From: Corallococcus sicarius | GTDB taxonomy: Bacteria; Myxococcota; Myxococcia; Myxococcales; Myxococcaceae | Assembly: GCF_003611735.1 (NCBI RefSeq) | Contig: NZ_RAWG01000073.1 | Span: forward strand, 1 to 34,744 | Length of the DNA: 34,744 nt | Direction: 5' to 3' | In this document: positions 18,101-34,744 of the stretch, one piece after another | Numbering within the stretch: the first letter of the stretch is position 1 | Layout of the letters: each line of letters starts with the position of its first letter | Made by a program: the position numbers and the translations under genes | Notes under the pieces: model-generated | Databases searched by the model: none | The model's input: only the letters and a program-made list of their open reading frames with translations | What the model was told of the DNA's origin: nothing

Positions 18101-21100
18101 TGCCGGAGCGCATCGTCCACCTCACCGGCATCACCGCCGAGGGCTCGGGCGCGGCGACGGAGGACGTCGTCGAGCGGTCGTTCTTCAGTCCGCTGCACCT
18201 CGCGCAGGCGCTGGGCGCGCACGCGGCGGGCAAGCCGGTGCGCCTGACGCTGGTGTCCAACGGCATGCAGGAAGTGATTGGCGGGGACCTCGTGTCGCCG
18301 GAGCAGGCGGTCGCGCTGGGGCCCACCAACGTCATCCCGCGCGAGCTGCCCCACGTGCACTGCCGCAGCGTGGACGTCACCCTGCCCCCCGCGGGCAGCT
18401 TCCAGGCCGGACGGCTGGTGGAGCTGCTGGCCGCGGAGCTGGCGTCGGACGCGGAGGAGCCCGTGGCGGCCTTCCGTGGTGGCCGTCGCTGGGTGCGCGA
18501 CTTCGAGGAGGTGCGCCTGGAGGCAGGCCCCGAATCGGCGGTGCCGCTGCGTGAAGGCGGCGTGTACCTCATCACCGGCGGTCTGGGCGGCATCGGCCTG
18601 TCCTTCGCCGAGGCGCTGGCGGAGAAGTACCACGCGCGGCTCGTGCTCGTCGGGCGCGCGGTGGTGCCGCCTCGCGAGGAGTGGGCGAAGCACCTGGAGT
18701 CCGGCGACGAGGCGACGCGCCGCCGCATCCAGGCCGTGCAGCGCCTGGAGGAGAAGGGCGCGAAGGTGCTGGCGCTCAGCGCGGACGTGACGGACTTGGA
18801 GCGCATGCGGGCGGTGGTGGCCACCGCGCGCGAGCGCTTCGGCGCGCTCCATGGCGTCATCCACGCGGCGGGCGTTCCGGGCGGCGGCCTGCTCCAGCTC
18901 AAGACGCGCGAGGCGGCGACGGCGGTGCTCGCGCCCAAGGTGACGGGCACGCAGGTGCTGGCGGCCGTGCTGGAGGGCGAGCGGCTGGACTTCTTCGCGG
19001 CCTGCTCGTCGCTCACCACGGTGGTCGGTCGCTTCGGACAGGTGGATTACACGGCAGCCAACGCGTACCTGGACGCCTTCACCCGCGCGTTCCAGGCGCG
19101 CACGGGCACCTACGCGGTGTCCATCAACTGGGGCGCGTGGGACGAGGTCGGCATGGCCGCGCGGCCGGCGACGCAGACGGGCGAGGGGCGTGCCATCCCG
19201 CACCCGTTCGTCCACCGCTGCCTCTTGGACACGCCGCAGCGCAAGGTCTACTCGGGCACCTTCGGCGAGCCGCGCTCGCAGTGGGTGACGGACGAGCACC
19301 GCATCCTCGGCAACCCCACGGTGCCGGGCGTGACGTACTTCGAGATGGTGCGCGCCGCCGTGGCGGAGGAGGCCAAGGGCCGCACCATCGAGCTGCTGGA
19401 CAACTACTTCCTCGCGCCGCTGCGCGTGCCGGAGAACGAGACGCGCGAGGTGCGCCTCACCCTGGAGAAGGACGGGGACGGCTACCGCTGGGGCGTGAAG
19501 AGCCTGCCGCCGGGCGGCGTGGGCAAGGGCACGGACCACTCGGCGGGCCGGGTGCGCTTCGGCGGTCCCCGCGTGGCACGCGTCGAGGACCTGGAGGCCA
19601 TCCGCAAGCGCTGCGACAAGCCGCGCCCGCAGTCACTGGAGGCCGAGTACGAGCAGGAGCTGGGGCCGCGCTGGCGCAGCGTCCAGGCCATCCTCCCGGG
19701 TGAGAACGAGCTGCTGATGGTGCTGGAGCTGATGCCGGAGTTCACCGGCGACTTCGAGCAGCTCCTCTTCCACCCGTCGCTCATCGACCGCACGTCGGGC
19801 ATCGCCAAGAGCTTCCTCGCGGAGCACGGCTACTACCTGCCCTTCGGCTACAAGGTCCTGCGCCTGCACGGCGAGCTGCCGCGCCGCGTGTACAGCCACG
19901 CGCGCTTCCGGGCCAACGAGTCGTCCAACGGAGACGAGACGCTCGCCTTCGACCTCACGATGATGGACGAGCAGGGCCGGGTCCTGGTGGAGGTGGAGCG
20001 GCTGACGCAGAAGCGCGTCAACGATCCCGCCGCCGAGCTTCGCGCCCTGGCCGCCGCCGCCCGCGAGTCCGCGCTGGCGAAGGTGCTGCCCACCGACGAG
20101 CGCAAGGAGATCGCTCCGAGCGAGGGCGTGACGGCGCTGGAGCGCATCCTCGCCTCGGCCCTGGCGTCCCAGGTGGTGGTGTCCGTGCGCGACCTGCACG
20201 CGACCATCGCGCACACGGATGAGGTCGTCCGCGAGCGCGTGCTGGCGGCGGTGGGCGAGACGCGTGCCCCCGGCGAGCAGCAGGCCCGTCCCAAGCTGAA
20301 GACGGAGTACGTGGCGCCGCGCAACGACATCGAGCAGCGCATCGCCGAGGCCTGGCAGACGGTGCTCGGCATCGACCACGTGGGCGTGAACGACAACTTC
20401 TTCGAGCTGGGCGGCGACTCCGTCCAGGCCATCCAGATCATCGCGCGCGGCAGCCAGTCCGGCTTGCAGTTGAGCCCGCAGCAGTTCTTCCAGTACTCCA
20501 CCATCGCGGAGCTGGCGGCGATGATCGCCGGCATCGTGGCGAAGCAGGCGGAGCAGGGCCCGGTGGTGGGCCCTGCCCCGCTCACCCCCGAGCAGCGCCG
20601 GCTGCTGGAGGCGCCCGTCGCGGCCTCCACCCGGGTGGCGCGGGTCGCGGTGCGCGGAGCAGTGGACGCGTCCGCGCTGTCCCAGGCGGTGGGCACAGTG
20701 CTGTCGCACCACGACGCCCTGCGCCTGCGCTTCACGCGCGGCGTGTCCGGATGGCAGCAGGCGGGCACGGCTCCGGGCACGGAGGTGCCCTTCGCGGAGG
20801 TGGACCTGCGCGCGCTGCCGGCTGCGGAGCACGAAGCGGCGCTGCACGGCGAGGAGGAGAAGCTCCGCGCGAAGCTGGACGTGGGCGCGGGCCCGCTCGT
20901 GTCGGCCGCGTGGGTGCGGCTGGAGGGTGGCGCGAGCAGCCAGTTGCTGATCGCGGCGCACGGGCTGGCGGTGGACGGAGGCTCGTGGCGGCTCCTGGTG
21001 GAGGACCTGTCCGCGGCCGTGCGCCATGCGCGCGGTGGGCCGGCCCTCCGCGCGAAGACGGCGTCCTTCAAGCGCTGGGCGGAGCGGCTGGCGGAAGAGG

Positions 21101-21954
21101 CGGGCTCCGATTCGCTGCGCAAGGAGGAGTCGGTGTGGACGGGTGCCAGTGCGGAAGGCACCACGAAGCTGCCGGTGGATCGCGCGGGCAGCGCCTCGGG
21201 GGCATCGCGGATCGTGGAGGTGTCGCTGTCGGCGGACGAGACGCGCCAGCTCCACGAGAAGCTCACCGGGACGTGGCGTGCGGACGTGGCGGAGGGCGCG
21301 CTGGCGGCGCTCGGTCAGGCCCTGGCGGCCTGGACGGGTGGAGGCAAGCTGCGCGTGGATGTCGTGACGGACGGACGCGACGCGTTCGACGGGCAGGACT
21401 TCTCCCGCACGGTGGGCTGCTTCGACGTCACCTGGCCGCTGCTGCTGGAGCTGGAGCGCGGACTGGGGGCGAGCGACGCGCTCAAGGCCGCGAAGGAGCG
21501 CATGCGCCGCGTGCCGCGCCGGGGCATCGGCTTCGGGCTGCTGCGGGACGGGGCTCACGGCGAGCTGTCGGAGCGCCTGCGCCGCCTGCCCCGGGCGGAG
21601 GTGCTCGTGCGGCACCTGGGACCGGTGGAGCCCACGGAGGACGCGGCGCCCTTCGGTGCGGGCCTGATTCCCGGGGCCCACCGTTCGACGGGTGGGTACG
21701 CGTTGGAAGTGGAGACGTTCCTGTCCGGCGGGCGCCTGCACGTGCGCTGCGCCTACGACGACGGGACGTACACGCAGGCCACGGCGTCGCGGTTCGCCGG
21801 GGAGGTCCTCGGAGCGCTGCGCACGCTGGGCAGCGAGGAGCAGGACACCCGCGCGGCGCTGTCATCCGTGGACTTCCCGCTGGCGGGACTGGATGACTCG
21901 CAGCTGGGGGCGCTCGCGGCGCTCATCAACGATGCGGATGGGTCGGAGGGCTGA
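15097..21954 (+). CDS. Hybrid PKS module: KS-AT-KR-DH-ACP-degenerate E domain
   Basis: 2285 aa; ATG overlaps the previous stop, with CAGGGG at 15085-15090 as RBS. Ketosynthase 12-435 (Cys185 in TACSTS, His321 in HGTGT, His362 in NVGHLD). Acyltransferase 534-850: GHSVGEY Ser633 and HAFH at 729-732, the malonyl-CoA signature. KR structural half about 900-1110, catalytic half from TGGLGGIG (1160-1167) with Ser1305, Tyr1318, Asn1322; LDD is replaced by PGG, so it is not a classic B-type. Dehydratase about 1370-1655: His1401 in HRILGNPTVP and Asp1564, but DxxxQ/H reads DRTSG. A KR-like tail follows at about 1674-1702. Carrier Ser1775 in FFELGGDSV; GGDS is typical of carriers before epimerization domains. 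Residues 1825-2255 are epimerization-type, with HG in place of HH (1955-1956) and VTDGRD in place of EGHGRE (2090-2095), so probably inactive. The C-terminus (LDDSQLGALAALINDADG) resembles a donor docking segment. It adds and reduces one malonate unit on the peptidyl chain. Confidence 0.93.
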   Translation: MSSDIEQDAPSMEGVAIVGMACRFPGASTPEAFWKNLQEGVESITFFKDEELDRAAIDPAELKDPKYVKARATLDGIEQFDARFFELSPREAEITDPQQRLFMECAWEALESAGHDPARAKGPIGIYAGAGANGYLLYNLSSAGHLMGTVNAFQAVIHNKNDHLATRVAYKLDLKGPAVTVQTACSTSLVAVYHACQSLLSLQCDTALAGGVTVSVPQKTGYLYTERGIGSPDGHCRPFDANAQGTVGGSGAGVVVLKRLSDAIADGDVIHAVIRGGALNNDGTDKVGYTAPSVNGQAEVIGMAHALSGVDPDTITYVEAHGTGTPMGDPIEVKALTKAFRGGGATRNGYCGLGSVKSNVGHLDTAAGIAGLIKTALTLKHRQLPPSLGFEQPNPEIDFANSPFYVNAKLQDWNAPSPRRAGVSAFGLGGTNAHVVVEEAPERKPSGPSREYQLLVVSARSDAALETATTRLAEHLKAHPDLNLADVAFTLQMGRKAFEHRRFVVVRTVEEAAQSLATLSPDRVITRTQERVTRPVVFMFPGQGSQHPGMAASLYRTEAVFKQEADRCLELLSKRHGLDLGPLVFGSDTQDAQAASKLEQTAVTQPALFVVEYALAKLLLSWGLEPSAMIGHSVGEYVAACLAGVFTLEDALELVATRGRLMQSCPPGAMLSVQLAEADVRPLLGDGLEVAAANAPGSCVVAGTPAAIEALEKRLAAKDVLARRLRTSHAFHSAMMDPIVGAFRDAVAKAKPSAPKLRFISNVTGTWITAEQATSPDYWAKHLRQPVRFADGLDELLKESEAVLLEVGPGKALQSLARWHPRKKPTQSMHTTLPTVGEPTPEAEFLLRTLGYLWLLGVDAPGYFDGETRRREPLPTYPFERQRYWVDLRASAGAQGAKRGGSLEKRQDVAGWFWLPVWKESAPKVAAVGAPDAKAAPWLLLQDRAGLGVKLAAKLRQQGHALVEVTQGREFRRTGADAYELNPGRREDYAALLSELAADGRLPERIVHLTGITAEGSGAATEDVVERSFFSPLHLAQALGAHAAGKPVRLTLVSNGMQEVIGGDLVSPEQAVALGPTNVIPRELPHVHCRSVDVTLPPAGSFQAGRLVELLAAELASDAEEPVAAFRGGRRWVRDFEEVRLEAGPESAVPLREGGVYLITGGLGGIGLSFAEALAEKYHARLVLVGRAVVPPREEWAKHLESGDEATRRRIQAVQRLEEKGAKVLALSADVTDLERMRAVVATARERFGALHGVIHAAGVPGGGLLQLKTREAATAVLAPKVTGTQVLAAVLEGERLDFFAACSSLTTVVGRFGQVDYTAANAYLDAFTRAFQARTGTYAVSINWGAWDEVGMAARPATQTGEGRAIPHPFVHRCLLDTPQRKVYSGTFGEPRSQWVTDEHRILGNPTVPGVTYFEMVRAAVAEEAKGRTIELLDNYFLAPLRVPENETREVRLTLEKDGDGYRWGVKSLPPGGVGKGTDHSAGRVRFGGPRVARVEDLEAIRKRCDKPRPQSLEAEYEQELGPRWRSVQAILPGENELLMVLELMPEFTGDFEQLLFHPSLIDRTSGIAKSFLAEHGYYLPFGYKVLRLHGELPRRVYSHARFRANESSNGDETLAFDLTMMDEQGRVLVEVERLTQKRVNDPAAELRALAAAARESALAKVLPTDERKEIAPSEGVTALERILASALASQVVVSVRDLHATIAHTDEVVRERVLAAVGETRAPGEQQARPKLKTEYVAPRNDIEQRIAEAWQTVLGIDHVGVNDNFFELGGDSVQAIQIIARGSQSGLQLSPQQFFQYSTIAELAAMIAGIVAKQAEQGPVVGPAPLTPEQRRLLEAPVAASTRVARVAVRGAVDASALSQAVGTVLSHHDALRLRFTRGVSGWQQAGTAPGTEVPFAEVDLRALPAAEHEAALHGEEEKLRAKLDVGAGPLVSAAWVRLEGGASSQLLIAAHGLAVDGGSWRLLVEDLSAAVRHARGGPALRAKTASFKRWAERLAEEAGSDSLRKEESVWTGASAEGTTKLPVDRAGSASGASRIVEVSLSADETRQLHEKLTGTWRADVAEGALAALGQALAAWTGGGKLRVDVVTDGRDAFDGQDFSRTVGCFDVTWPLLLELERGLGASDALKAAKERMRRVPRRGIGFGLLRDGAHGELSERLRRLPRAEVLVRHLGPVEPTEDAAPFGAGLIPGAHRSTGGYALEVETFLSGGRLHVRCAYDDGTYTQATASRFAGEVLGALRTLGSEEQDTRAALSSVDFPLAGLDDSQLGALAALINDADGSEG

Positions 21955-21963
21955 GGCAACACC

Positions 21964-34744
<12,781 letters not shown>

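Noticed and set aside
16345-19539. Open frame of 1064 codons on the - strand
   Set aside because: Antisense to the KS/AT/KR/DH part of the PKS gene, with no domain motifs and compositionally biased.

Overview
The window is one continuous stretch of very GC-rich accessory DNA, all of it coding on the + strand, that encodes a hybrid lipopeptide/polyketide assembly line. Very high G+C, multi-module NRPS genes fused to PKS modules, a fatty-acyl-AMP ligase loader and an inserted luciferase-like monooxygenase all resemble myxobacterial (Myxococcota) secondary-metabolite loci. That assignment is inference; no housekeeping gene or rRNA is present to confirm it. No tRNA, insertion sequence, CRISPR array or integration site was seen.

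Layout. (1) 1-4032: the 3' end of an NRPS gene entering from the left edge, C-A-PCP-TE, followed by a perfect GC-rich hairpin. (2) 4161-6779: an unusual C-like protein carrying a luciferase-like monooxygenase (LLM) flanked by what look like leftovers of an adenylation C-terminal subdomain, with no A core and no carrier domain. (3) 6780-6987: the longest non-coding stretch, locally AT-richer, a candidate promoter. (4) 6988 to the right edge: five tightly packed genes, probably one operon: FAAL-ACP-C; a SyrP/TauD-type Fe(II)/2-oxoglutarate hydroxylase; degenerate C-A-PCP; KS-AT-KR-DH-ACP-degenerate E; and a four-module NRPS (4 x C-A-PCP, 4260 codons visible, no stop) that runs off the window. 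This last reading frame is open from 21964 to 34744.

Proposed logic. The FAAL activates a fatty acid and loads the adjacent ACP. The C domain at the end of that protein acylates the amino acid on the carrier of the C*-A-PCP protein; its A domain reads like a Glu/Gln activator and its own C domain has lost the catalytic motif. The neighbouring hydroxylase probably oxidises that carrier-bound residue. The PKS module adds a malonate unit and reduces it, with possible dehydration. The chain passes through an apparently dead epimerization-type domain to the four-module NRPS, whose first two A domains read Val-like and Ile/Val-like. The TE in the leftmost gene may release this product or may belong to a neighbouring line; the window cannot decide.

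Most interesting points: the C/LLM protein built around a gutted adenylation domain; the E-type domain with both catalytic positions replaced, sitting after a PKS carrier with the GGDS signature; the dehydratase apparently embedded before the KR tail; the repeat-containing dead C domain beside a hydroxylase; and an A-PCP-C tandem duplication in the large NRPS.
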